64,000 nucleotides of DNA from RGEC01 sp964475595 (GTDB lineage: Bacteria; Bacteroidota; Bacteroidia; NS11-12g; UBA955): contig CAYYXG010000004.1 of assembly GCA_964475595.1 (NCBI GenBank), positions 1-64,000 on the forward strand, in the 5' to 3' direction. Both the position numbers and the translations under genes were made by a program. The notes beneath the pieces are model-generated. The model was not told the origin of the DNA. It worked only from the letters and a program-made list of their open reading frames with translations, and searched no databases. This document shows positions 42,746 through 50,479 of the stretch, one piece after another. Every line of letters starts with the position of its first letter. The stretch's first letter is position 1.

Positions 42746-44116
42746 ATGAAAAAGATTTCATATATCCTTGCCCTGTCATTGGCTGTAGGCTTTAGTTCCT
42801 GCAAAAAAGACATCAAGGAAATAAATAAAATTAACCCCGGTCAGTTCAGCGATTCAGATCCTGTGCTGATGATGCCGGGAGCACAATTGGCAAATATTTT
42901 GGTTAATGAAGGCGAAGCTGCCAGATTAGCTGGGATTTTCTCAGGTCATCACACAGGCTGGGACCGTCAGTTTGTATCCTATAATGATTATGTAGTGACC
43001 GCAGGTGATTTTAATACACCTTGGGGAAACCTATACACTGAAGGTATTGCTCAGTGTCGCATTATCCGCGCAAAAGCAGCTAAGGCAAACAATAAGCAGC
43101 TGAATGCTGTGGCTTGTATTACGGAAGCCAACCTATTGCTTACCGCTTCAGCGCTGTGGGGTGATATTCCTGACACAGAAGCCTGTGTTGATGGTATCAC
43201 CAGCCCCAAATTTGACAAGATGTCTGATGTACATAAGCATGCCATAGCGCTGCTAGACTCGGCTTTGTCATATGGTGCCAACCATGCCAATTTCAGTGGT
43301 GCATACGCAAGTAAGCACAACTGGGCTCAGGTAGCCAATACTTTGAAAGCTCGTGCATACCTGCGCATGGGTGATTACACTAACGCTACTGCTGCTGCCA
43401 CTAATGGAATTGCTGCCGGTAAGGACCTGTTGGCTAACCACAGTCAGATCTCCCCGGGTGCATGGAACCTATATTACGACTTTCTAGATTGGAACCGTGC
43501 CGGCTATATTTCTGCCAGCGGTTCACACATGCAAAAACTGCTTGATTCCTCGACTTTCTTCCGCAACAATGCGAAAACCGATGAATCTTCTCGTTTTTCC
43601 TATTACTTCCTTGAAGATTACTACACACCGCTGGACCCAAACTTTGATGATGGGATTTTTGCTGCAAATAATAACTTCCCCATCGTTTCTTACGTGGAGA
43701 ACCAGTTGATTCTCGCAGAATGCGCAATCCGTGGCAATGACTTGCCAACAGCACTTACACACCTGAACAATGTTCGTTCCCAAAACGCAACTGATTTGGG
43801 CGGCCAGTATGATGATTATGTTGTGGGTGATTTTGGCCCCGGAAACATGGTTGACGGCACCAAAGTGGGTGTGCCCTCAACAGATGCAAATGATGCTATG
43901 TTAAAGGAAATACTGGTAGAGAAGTACACTTCTTTGTATGGACAAATTGAGCCTTGGTGCGACTTGCGCAGAACCAAAAACCTGATTGGTTTGGTTCCTA
44001 ACAAGGGCACTCAGTTGCCACAGCGCTTCCTGGTACCTCAGGAAGAAATCAATGCAAATAAAAATGCTCCTGCTGCCGGATCATTGTTCGATGCACTGGA
44101 ACTCTTCCCTCAGTAA
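42746..44116 (+). CDS. SusD/RagB-family surface lipoprotein
   Basis: 456 aa. Lipobox 'LSLAVGFSSCKKD' (Cys20). TPR-like helical body with 'WGNLYTEGIAQCRIIRAKAA', 'ALWGDIPDTEA' and 'ARAYLRMGDYTNATAAATNG', and the C-terminal 'ILVEKYTSLYGQIEPWCDLR' and 'PQRFLVPQEEINANKNAP'. These fit the SusD-like_2 branch. It covers the extracellular mouth of the SusC barrel and binds the ligand. It is co-transcribed with susC and ends at a strong terminator. Confidence 0.92.
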   Translation: MKKISYILALSLAVGFSSCKKDIKEINKINPGQFSDSDPVLMMPGAQLANILVNEGEAARLAGIFSGHHTGWDRQFVSYNDYVVTAGDFNTPWGNLYTEGIAQCRIIRAKAAKANNKQLNAVACITEANLLLTASALWGDIPDTEACVDGITSPKFDKMSDVHKHAIALLDSALSYGANHANFSGAYASKHNWAQVANTLKARAYLRMGDYTNATAAATNGIAAGKDLLANHSQISPGAWNLYYDFLDWNRAGYISASGSHMQKLLDSSTFFRNNAKTDESSRFSYYFLEDYYTPLDPNFDDGIFAANNNFPIVSYVENQLILAECAIRGNDLPTALTHLNNVRSQNATDLGGQYDDYVVGDFGPGNMVDGTKVGVPSTDANDAMLKEILVEKYTSLYGQIEPWCDLRRTKNLIGLVPNKGTQLPQRFLVPQEEINANKNAPAAGSLFDALELFPQ

Positions 44117-44140
44117 GGAAGATTATCAATTAACATAATA

Positions 44141-44169
44141 AAAAGGGCCGTCATTGACGGCCCTTTTTA
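44141..44169. terminator. Bidirectional terminator after susD
   Basis: AAAAAGGGCCGTC-att-GACGGCCCTTTTT hairpin between converging susD and the acyl-CoA dehydrogenase gene. Confidence 0.88.
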
Positions 44170-44214
44170 TTGTATGGATGCAACAAACAGATTGAATTCA
44201 GCTGTTGCGTTATA

Positions 44215-45357
44215 TTAATCCTTCAATACATCCCTGCTTATTACCACGCGTTGTACCTCACTGGTGCCCTCGTATATCTGCGTAATCTTGGCATCGCGCA
44301 TCAGGCGCTCTACATGGTATTCTTTCACATATCCATATCCACCGTGTATCTGAACCGCTTCTACGGTTGTTTTCATGGCTGTTTCACTTGCAAATAACTT
44401 AGCCATAGAACTGGCTCTTCCATAATCCATGTGCTGGTCTTTTAGCCAGGCAGCTTTCAAACACAGTAAACGCGCAGCCTCAATTTCCGTTGCCATATCT
44501 GCCAACTTAAATGCAATGGCCTGATGATTCATAATTTCCGTTCCAAACGCTTTGCGTTCTTTGGAATACTTCAACGACAACTCATAAGCACCGCTTGCAA
44601 TACCCAGCGCTTGTGCCGCAATACCAATTCGTCCACCGGTAAGGGTTTTCATAGCAAACTTAAAACCAAAACCATCTTCACCAATACGGTTTTCCTTAGG
44701 AACCTTCACATCCTGAAACATGATGGAATGCGTGTCGCTACCGCGTATGCCCAGCTTATCTTCTTTTTTACCTACGGTAACACCGGGGCTGTTTTTTTCA
44801 ACGATTAATGCATTGATGCCTTTGTGGCCTTTGGCCGCATCTGTTTGTGCCATTACCAGGTAAACACTGGCGCTATTGCCATTGGTAATCCAGTTTTTCG
44901 TACCATTGAGCAAATAGTGATCGCCTTTGTCCTCTGCAGTAGTGCGCTGACTGGTGGCATCGCTTCCGGCTTCAGGTTCGCTCAGCAGAAATGCTCCGAT
45001 AATCTCGCCTTTTGCCAGTGGAACCAGGTATTTTTGCTTTTGCTCTTCATTGCCGAAAGTTTCCAAACCCCAGCATACCAGACTGTTATTTACGCTCATT
45101 ACAACAGAACAGGAAGCATCTACCTTGGAAATTTCTTCCATCGCCAATACATAGCTGATGGTATCCATACCAGAACCACCATATTTAGGGTCCACCATCA
45201 TTCCCATAAAGCCGAGTTCTCCCAGCTTTTTTACCTGCTCTGCAGGAAATTTCTGGTGCTCGTCTCTTTCTATTACTCCGGGAAGGAGTTCGGTTTGGGC
45301 AAAATCGCGGGCAGCTTGCTGCACCGCCAAATGTTCTTCGGTAAGCTCAAATTGCAT
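44215..45357 (-). CDS. Acyl-CoA dehydrogenase
   Basis: 380 aa flavoenzyme, standard length. 'EPEAGSDATSQRTTAEDKGD' (FAD/substrate loop), 'KNWITNGNSASVYLVMAQTD', 'KEDKLGIRGSDTHSIMFQDV', 'GGRIGIAAQALGIASGAYEL' and 'QIHGGYGYVKEYHVERLMRD', followed by 'ITQIYEGTSEVQR', where the Glu of 'YEGTSE' is the catalytic base of short-chain (butyryl-CoA) type enzymes. It oxidises short or medium acyl-CoAs and passes electrons to ETF. It is monocistronic. Confidence 0.93.
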   Translation of the reverse strand: MQFELTEEHLAVQQAARDFAQTELLPGVIERDEHQKFPAEQVKKLGELGFMGMMVDPKYGGSGMDTISYVLAMEEISKVDASCSVVMSVNNSLVCWGLETFGNEEQKQKYLVPLAKGEIIGAFLLSEPEAGSDATSQRTTAEDKGDHYLLNGTKNWITNGNSASVYLVMAQTDAAKGHKGINALIVEKNSPGVTVGKKEDKLGIRGSDTHSIMFQDVKVPKENRIGEDGFGFKFAMKTLTGGRIGIAAQALGIASGAYELSLKYSKERKAFGTEIMNHQAIAFKLADMATEIEAARLLCLKAAWLKDQHMDYGRASSMAKLFASETAMKTTVEAVQIHGGYGYVKEYHVERLMRDAKITQIYEGTSEVQRVVISRDVLKD

Positions 45358-45364
45358 AAGGTTG

Positions 45365-45372
45365 CAAAAATA
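45365..45372 (-). promoter_or_regulatory. -7 promoter element (TATTTTTG) of the acyl-CoA dehydrogenase gene
   Basis: Exact TAnnTTTG on the minus strand, 7 bp before the ATG; near-leaderless transcript expected. Confidence 0.5.
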
Positions 45373-45447
45373 GGTAAGGATGGGCAGATTTTATGAATGG
45401 GTATTTTGTGTAGGTTTTTTTATGGAATTCTCATAGCTTCCAAGCAT

Positions 45448-46332
45448 TTAAAACCAGAATTTTCGTTCGAAACCCCCATATTTTTCCTCTACTGCACCAA
45501 ATTTTCGGTAAAATGTGGCCACATCCGTTATTTCTGAGCCCTCAAAATCAAGATGCAAGGTTGAACCGGCATATTTTTTGGCAACATAATCAATGATGGT
45601 GTGCATCACCCCCAGTTTTCGGCCTTCTGCAGTGGGCGCGCCACACACATAATGCGTGTAATGCGGGGAATAAAGAAAAATGGCATAAGCCACCGTATTT
45701 GAATGATGCATAGCGCGCAGACAAATGGCCTTAGAGCTTGTTTTTAGCTCTTTACATGCATTTTCAAATGCCCGATAATGGTTCTCCCTCAAAACGCCAT
45801 TAATCGACCCCCAAACCTCTTTATACAACGAAACAGCAGATTCAAAATCATCACATGTTTCCACCGTAACCGCTGCTTCGCTGCACTTGCGCAGATTTTT
45901 TCGTGCATCGGCATTGTATCCTTTTTTTATCTGATCATAGGAGGGTTTTAGGTCCAGCAATAAATTGCAACGCTGTCCTACATAGCTAGGTAATGCAAAG
46001 GATGGGTTAAGATTCAGGCCTACCCGAATAAACTTGCGGGGAATTGCCTTTATAAAATCTGAATATCCGAGATGAAAATCATTGGTGGCAAACAAACCGA
46101 GCTGCTGACAAAAAAACGGCTGATATACCACGGATAGGCCCCACCGGCTTTTAACAGGCAAGGGGAACACCGCTTCATAATCGCCGTAAACCAGTGCATC
46201 CCAGCCCTGTTCACAGATCGCATTAAGGTAAACCGATTCCGCATAAACCAATGGTCGATGGCATGCGGCAATGCATCGGTCCCATGCAACCATATCAATA
46301 TCCTTGTGCTTGATGTATTTTATGCCAGCCAT
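45448..46332 (-). CDS. GNAT/FemAB-like acyltransferase
   Basis: 294 aa soluble protein. The second half has the acetyltransferase look: 'IKKGYNADARKNLRKCSEAA' (substrate-side helix typical of FemAB-like proteins), 'AIFLYSPHYTHYVCGAPTAE', 'GVMHTIIDYVAKKYAGSTLH' and 'LDFEGSEITDVATFYRKFGA' (final GNAT strand-helix). It overlaps the upstream polysaccharide deacetylase gene by 13 bp in the same direction, so the pair probably acts on the same glycan or lipid-linked intermediate (inference). Substrate unknown. Confidence 0.7.
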   Translation of the reverse strand: MAGIKYIKHKDIDMVAWDRCIAACHRPLVYAESVYLNAICEQGWDALVYGDYEAVFPLPVKSRWGLSVVYQPFFCQQLGLFATNDFHLGYSDFIKAIPRKFIRVGLNLNPSFALPSYVGQRCNLLLDLKPSYDQIKKGYNADARKNLRKCSEAAVTVETCDDFESAVSLYKEVWGSINGVLRENHYRAFENACKELKTSSKAICLRAMHHSNTVAYAIFLYSPHYTHYVCGAPTAEGRKLGVMHTIIDYVAKKYAGSTLHLDFEGSEITDVATFYRKFGAVEEKYGGFERKFWF

Positions 46333-47582
46333 GCTTCAAAAACGCTGTTCCAACCATTCCACGCTGCTTGTGAACCCAGCGACTCATTGTGAAAAATAAA
46401 ACAAAAATCCCCCCCTGTTTCGCGCAATCCTTCCTTGATTTTGTTTCCGGCCTCTATCGCCTCTGCCGGGGAGTATTGCAGGTAGTGTTTGCAGCTAGCC
46501 TCCATAATGCAGAATGGGTGAATTTTGAGTGAGGTGGCTTCTTCGGCAAATAGATCGTACCAGAAAAATGATTGTGAGGTGCCGGCCCTGAAACCCGGAG
46601 TATCCGGATAGCCCATGGTGTATTCATCGGTGATGCCGGCATTCAGCAGACTGCGATAGGTATCCGGCAACGACAGCATAATGAAATGCATACGGCTGTC
46701 GGTAACTGCCCGGTTTAGGATGTGTTCCAGGTATTGTTTTTCCTTCAGCAATGCATTTTCGTCATTGTATGCAGCAAAGCTTGGATGTAGGCCACAACGC
46801 GCGAATTTATCCATGTTTCTTAACGCTTCCTGAAAGGGTTTGTAATCCAGATTCACCTGTTTGTCGTAATGGTTGGTCTGCATCCCGCAATGCCAGAAAA
46901 TCCGTGTTTTGGGGTGGTTCTCTACCAAACGCTGAACGTAGGCATAAGAATTGTTGGGGTCTGCCCCCGGATTAATCATACTTTTTAGCCGTTTCGATAA
47001 ACCCAGAGGACTTCTTATTGCAGCACCCAACGTGCGTAACCAGCTCCTTCCGGCATGGGCAAATGCAATGTCAATATCCAGGGTGGGGGTAATGTTACAG
47101 TGTTTTAACACCGGCAGATTCCATGCTTTAAAGAGGGTGTTTATCGCAATATCACACACCGGTTCTTCTAGAACCCCCTGCTGTTTTAGTAATGATGCCG
47201 CAGCAGGAAAACGACCGTGGTTGTCCGGCTTAAAAGACTGATATTCCTCATACCTTGAAAGGCACCAGAATACCATGGCCAATACATCAAATTGTAGTTT
47301 TGATTCATCCGGAAAAAGGCAAAACATCCCATCTATGTGGCAGCAATTCGGCGTAAAGTCATTCTGAATACCGCCCTCGTCTAAAAAACCAGACCGGAAT
47401 AATGCAATGCCGGGTACATTTTCTATTGAATAGTGAAACTTGAAATGAGCGTCAGACGCAACATATTCCGATACATTATCCGTGTATGTTACCGATAGTC
47501 CCGCCCTATGTTCGAAAATCTCCTCAGCGGCATATCGAATGCGGGGGTGGGGATTGGGGATATAAATGATGGCTGGTTTCAG
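46320..47582 (-). CDS. Polysaccharide deacetylase-family protein with DUF7033-like N-terminus; non-ATG start
   Basis: About 420 aa when read from CTG 47582. The first in-frame ATG (47327) would give only 335 aa and cut the N-terminal domain. From 47588 down to 47327 the frame is open and reads 'LKPAIIYIPNPHPRIRYAAE', continuing to 'FKFHYSIENVPGIALFRSGF' and 'MFCLFPDESKLQFDVLAMVF', with 'LSRYEEYQ' next: the usual DUF7033 N-terminus of this family. The deacetylase part has 'ITPTLDIDIAFAH', 'GLHPSFAAYNDENALLKEKQ', 'MGYPDTPGFRAGTSQSFFWYD' (quoted in part) and 'FIFHNESLG'. No ATG, GTG or TTG exists in frame between the stop at 47589 and 47327. Only CTG 47582 or ATT 47585 can start the full protein. 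Confidence 0.75.
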   Translation of the reverse strand: MKPAIIYIPNPHPRIRYAAEEIFEHRAGLSVTYTDNVSEYVASDAHFKFHYSIENVPGIALFRSGFLDEGGIQNDFTPNCCHIDGMFCLFPDESKLQFDVLAMVFWCLSRYEEYQSFKPDNHGRFPAAASLLKQQGVLEEPVCDIAINTLFKAWNLPVLKHCNITPTLDIDIAFAHAGRSWLRTLGAAIRSPLGLSKRLKSMINPGADPNNSYAYVQRLVENHPKTRIFWHCGMQTNHYDKQVNLDYKPFQEALRNMDKFARCGLHPSFAAYNDENALLKEKQYLEHILNRAVTDSRMHFIMLSLPDTYRSLLNAGITDEYTMGYPDTPGFRAGTSQSFFWYDLFAEEATSLKIHPFCIMEASCKHYLQYSPAEAIEAGNKIKEGLRETGGDFCFIFHNESLGSQAAWNGWNSVFEAWLA

Positions 47583-47712
47583 AATATGTTAGGTGCAAAT
47601 TACGCGGTTGATGTCTTTATTGCCCAATCAAAATCATTAAAAACAATCTCAACAGGGATTTGAAACAATCCAACCGCTGTTTTTTGTCAGGGTTGAGGGT
47701 ATAGAATCGGGC

Positions 47713-47720
47713 TAAGTTTG
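47713..47720 (+). promoter_or_regulatory. -7 promoter element (TAAGTTTG) of the beta-barrel gene
   Basis: Exact TAnnTTTG with TTG 17 nt upstream (47693-47695), ending 15 bp before ATG 47736. Confidence 0.5.
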
Positions 47721-47735
47721 AAAATAAAAACACCT

Positions 47736-48410
47736 ATGAAAAGAACATGGATTATGGCAGTTTGCCTAATGGCACTGGGCTTGCATGCCCAAAAGCCCGA
47801 AGAAAAAAGTATTACCACCGAGCTGGGTATATCGCTTGGTAATGGGGGCAATACCGTCAACACATTTGGCATTAATGGCCGCTATTTTGTTAAAACAGAC
47901 CTGGCTTTGGTATTGGGATTGGGGGCTTCCTACGCACAAGACATTGATAATTTTGCAGAAAATGCAGATGGTACAGGAGAAGAGGGCTCGTTTACCAGCC
48001 GCAGCCGATATGCTGAACTTTCACTGGGCATTCAAAAACATTTTTCCGGAACCTCGCGACTCAGTCCCTTTATCGGGGCTGATGTATTGGTCGGTGCAGA
48101 TGGCTCCCACCAGGAGGGGGATGATGCAAACAACAATGGATATATTAAAAATTATAGCTATGAGCGAGATGCCCAGTCCGTGCAGGCGGGAATAAGGGCA
48201 ACCATTGGATTTGATTTTTGGGTTGCTAAAGGGTTATATGTTGGTGCTATTTATCATCCATTAACCCTCATTACCCAAATTCAGGACGATACTGAAACAA
48301 CATCCGGAAGCAATGGATCTACCATTAAAACGGTTAATCCCGGAGGGATTTACACGTCACTGTCCACATTCGGACAGTTGGGCAGTGTGCGTGTTGGATG
48401 GCTGTTTTAA
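47736..48410 (+). CDS. Small outer-membrane beta-barrel protein
   Basis: 224 aa. Signal peptide 'MKRTWIMAVCLMALGLHAQ'. The rest is alternating amphipathic strands with Gly turns ('TTELGISLGNGGNTVNTFGI', 'LALVLGLGASYAQD', 'YAELSLGIQKHFSG', 'VQAGIRATIGFDFWVAKGLY') ending 'GSVRVGWLF', with a C-terminal aromatic as expected for barrel assembly. This is an OmpA-like/outer-membrane-barrel fold of eight strands. Function unknown. ATG 47736 is preferred to the upstream in-frame TTG because it gives a clean signal peptide and follows a good promoter. Confidence 0.75.
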   Translation: MKRTWIMAVCLMALGLHAQKPEEKSITTELGISLGNGGNTVNTFGINGRYFVKTDLALVLGLGASYAQDIDNFAENADGTGEEGSFTSRSRYAELSLGIQKHFSGTSRLSPFIGADVLVGADGSHQEGDDANNNGYIKNYSYERDAQSVQAGIRATIGFDFWVAKGLYVGAIYHPLTLITQIQDDTETTSGSNGSTIKTVNPGGIYTSLSTFGQLGSVRVGWLF

Positions 48411-48428
48411 ACAGCCGAAATCCTCATA

Positions 48429-48458
48429 AAAAAACCCCGGTGAAGGCCGGGGTTTTTT
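48429..48458. terminator. Bidirectional terminator between the barrel gene and rplY
   Basis: AAAAAAACCCCGG-tgaagg-CCGGGGTTTTTT hairpin with T-tracts both ways. Confidence 0.88.
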
Positions 48459-48474
48459 GTAATTAGTAAAAAAA

Positions 48475-49050
48475 TTATTTGCCGCTTTCTGCTGCTGCCT
48501 GCATCAATGCCCTTGTGGTTTTACAGCTCACAATCGCATTTTCTTTAGCGTCCAGAATCTCATAGTTTCCTGGGGTTACGTTTTTCACTTTAACGCTCTG
48601 TCCAATTTCAAGCGTATCGATGTTTACGTCGATATAATCGGGCAGGTTTTTCACAAAACCACGCACACGAAGGCGGTTGATTTTCTTAACCAGCTTACCA
48701 CCGGCGCGGACACCGGGAGAATTGCCCACAACCCTTACCGGAATTTCCATCACCACGGCGCGAGAAGCATCCACCGCCATAAAGTCGGCGTGGATAATGG
48801 CTTCAGACACAGCATGGAATTGTAGATCCTGCAAAATGGCATCGTAAGATTTTCCTTCCAGGTCAATTCTTACCTTGTAAACATTGGGTGTGTACACCAG
48901 GTTTTTGAAGTCGGATTCATAAATGGTAAAATGCAGATTTTCTCCTGCACCATACATTACACATGGCACTTTACCCGCATTTCTAAGGCTTTTGGCATTC
49001 GAAGTGCCGCTGCCTTCTCTTTTTTCTGCTTTGAACAAAATGGTTTTCAT
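48475..49050 (-). CDS. rplY: 50S ribosomal protein L25/general stress protein CTC
   Basis: 191 aa, the long CTC form. N-terminal L25 domain ('REGSGTSNAKSLRNAGKVPC' then 'VMYGAG') binding 5S rRNA, followed by the TL5-type C-terminal beta domain ('MEIPVRVVGNSPGVRAGG', 'NLPDYIDVNIDTLEIGQSVK'). It is 29 bp downstream of prs. The rplY-prs pairing is common in Bacteroidota and other phyla. Confidence 0.94.
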   Translation of the reverse strand: MKTILFKAEKREGSGTSNAKSLRNAGKVPCVMYGAGENLHFTIYESDFKNLVYTPNVYKVRIDLEGKSYDAILQDLQFHAVSEAIIHADFMAVDASRAVVMEIPVRVVGNSPGVRAGGKLVKKINRLRVRGFVKNLPDYIDVNIDTLEIGQSVKVKNVTPGNYEILDAKENAIVSCKTTRALMQAAAESGK

Positions 49051-49079
49051 ATTCAGTAGTTACGCTTATTTGTTATTGT

Positions 49080-50060
49080 TTAATTGCTTTTTAAGTCTAG
49101 GTTGGTTTGACTGTTGTGAATCTGCTTAAATAGTGAGCTGATGCTGCCGTTTTCATGCACATTGCGGATAGCGCGTGCAAACAGGGGGGCTACGGATAGC
49201 ACCTTGATTTTGTCTGAATGTTGCTTTAAGGGAATGGTATCAGTCACTACCAGCTCAGTGAGCACGCTGTTGGCGATATTTTCGTATGCTTTTCCGCTAA
49301 GGACCGGGTGACAGCACAGGGCTCTTACGCTGCGTGCCCCTTTTTCCATCAGCATGGCTGACGATTTGCAAAGGGTACCGCCGGTATCGATGATGTCATC
49401 AATCAACACAACGTCCTTATCCTGAACGTCACCGATGACGGTCATGTTAGCGATTTCATTGGCCTTCTTTCGCTCTTTATCGCAGATAACCATGGGAAGA
49501 TTGAGGGCTTTGGCCACTTCGCGTATTCTATTACTCGCTCCCACATCGGGTGCGGCAATGACCAGGTTATCCTGAGGCAGGCTGCGTATGTAAGGAACAA
49601 AAATGATAGATCCTTCCAGGTGATCCACCGGTACATTAAAGAAACCCTGTATTTGGGGGGCGTGTAACTCCATCGTCATCACACGGTTTGCACCGGCAGT
49701 GCTCAGCAGGTCAGCAATCATTTTGGATGCAATCGACACGCGGGGCTTGTCTTTACGGTCTTGCCTTGCAAATCCATAATATGGAATTACCGCAGTGATG
49801 TAATTGGCGCTGGCTCTTTTTGCAGCATCAATGGTCATCAGCAATTCCATGAGATTGTCGGTAGGAGGAAATGTGCTCTGAATTACAAAAACATCACAAC
49901 CCCTAACACTTTCATTGAAAACGGGCTGGAATTCTCCATCACTGAAGCGGTTGACAACCAAATCGCCCGGTTCCAGGCCATAGTAATCGCAAATTCCTTT
50001 GGTAAGTGAGGCAGATGCACTGCCAGCGAAGATTTTTACGGTGTTTAGTAGTGATGACAT
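49080..50060 (-). CDS. prs: Ribose-phosphate pyrophosphokinase
   Basis: 326 aa. It makes PRPP from ribose 5-phosphate and ATP. 'FSDGEFQPVFNESVRGCDVF' near the N-terminus, 'VIPYYGFARQDRKDKPRVSI' (ATP/R5P loop), 'TMELHAPQIQGFFNVPVDHL' and the PRPP-binding loop 'VVLIDDIIDTGGTLCKSSAM'. Cytoplasmic hexamer of class I type. It is first gene of the prs-rplY operon. Confidence 0.96.
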   Translation of the reverse strand: MSSLLNTVKIFAGSASASLTKGICDYYGLEPGDLVVNRFSDGEFQPVFNESVRGCDVFVIQSTFPPTDNLMELLMTIDAAKRASANYITAVIPYYGFARQDRKDKPRVSIASKMIADLLSTAGANRVMTMELHAPQIQGFFNVPVDHLEGSIIFVPYIRSLPQDNLVIAAPDVGASNRIREVAKALNLPMVICDKERKKANEIANMTVIGDVQDKDVVLIDDIIDTGGTLCKSSAMLMEKGARSVRALCCHPVLSGKAYENIANSVLTELVVTDTIPLKQHSDKIKVLSVAPLFARAIRNVHENGSISSLFKQIHNSQTNLDLKSN

Positions 50061-50091
50061 AATCTCTGTATTTTACTGTCTCGGTGCCCTA

Positions 50092-50099
50092 CAAAAGTA
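50092..50099 (-). promoter_or_regulatory. -7 promoter element (TACTTTTG) of prs-rplY
   Basis: Exact TAnnTTTG on the minus strand, giving a leader of about 28 nt. Confidence 0.5.
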
Positions 50100-50129
50100 C
50101 AGCACAGATATCATCAAATCAGCGTTTTG

Positions 50130-50202
50130 TTGTCCGACTAGGGCTCGAACCTAGACTCTTCTGAACCAAAACCAGACGTGTTGCCAGTTACACCATCGGA
50201 CA
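50130..50202 (-). tRNA. tRNA-Gln (anticodon TTG)
   Basis: 73 nt including the discriminator A; CCA is not encoded. Acceptor stem TGTCCGA/TCGGACA. D arm 'TGTAACTGGCAACA'. Anticodon stem TCTGG/TCAGA around the loop TTTTGGT, placing TTG at 34-36. T arm 'CTAGGTTCGAGCCCTAG'. A full consensus promoter lies directly upstream. Confidence 0.95.
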
Positions 50203-50214
50203 ATTTTGGGAGTG

Positions 50215-50246
50215 CAAAGGTAGTGTGGATTGTTTAATAATGCAAA
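50215..50246 (-). promoter_or_regulatory. Full consensus promoter of tRNA-Gln
   Basis: Minus strand: TTTG (50243-50246), 20-nt spacer, TACCTTTG (50215-50222), 12 bp before the mature 5' end. Exact match to both boxes. Confidence 0.75.
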
Positions 50247-50286
50247 CCTTGTCGGTTAATTATTAAGTAGGGATCCAACACTTTTA

Positions 50287-50318
50287 TTTGGAATTGTAAA
50301 ATCTTTTTGCTATATTCG
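50287..50318 (+). promoter_or_regulatory. Promoter driving the structured leader and the 188-aa protein
   Basis: TTTG (50287-50290), 20-nt spacer, TATATTCG (50311-50318; one mismatch to TAnnTTTG). Expected transcription start near 50322. Confidence 0.6.
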
Positions 50319-50321
50319 TAA

Positions 50322-50479
50322 TCATGATGTAGTATAGTTACACCTCCCTATCACCGGAAACCGTGGCTCAGGCCCGGGGTTCGTTCTTTGACAGGGAGCA
50401 CCGTAACAGCAAGGGATTGCAGGGTGCGTATTTATCATTTTTATCACCCCGTTTCCGACTTTATTAATCCCATTACATC
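50322..50479 (+). ncRNA. Candidate structured leader RNA (riboswitch-like), about 158 nt
   Basis: The leader between promoter and ATG is GC-rich against AT-rich flanks and full of pairings. Stem CTCCCT (50344-50349) with AGGGAG (50393-50398). Inside it are CAC-GG-aaa-CC-GTG (50352-50365) and a GGC/GCC hairpin. Next comes GCACC (50398-50402) with GGTGC (50423-50427), enclosing GCAA-ggga-TTGC. Two longer-range pairings compete: GGGTG (50422-50426) with CACCC (50445-50449), and CGGAAAC (50355-50361) with GTTTCCG (50451-50457), a perfect 7-bp match ending 22 nt before the ATG. Mutually exclusive stems are a hallmark of regulatory leaders. No known riboswitch class was recognised, and the pairings were found by eye without folding software. 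Confidence 0.5.

Noticed and set aside
44824..45396. 190-aa open frame antisense to the acyl-CoA dehydrogenase gene
   Set aside because: Shadow frame; the minus-strand product matches a known enzyme along its whole length.
50322..50430. SRP RNA, 6S RNA or tmRNA as the identity of the folded leader
   Set aside because: The SRP apical loop signature, the 6S central bubble with long closing stems and the tmRNA tag frame and acceptor ends could not be found, and the element has its own promoter leading into an ORF.
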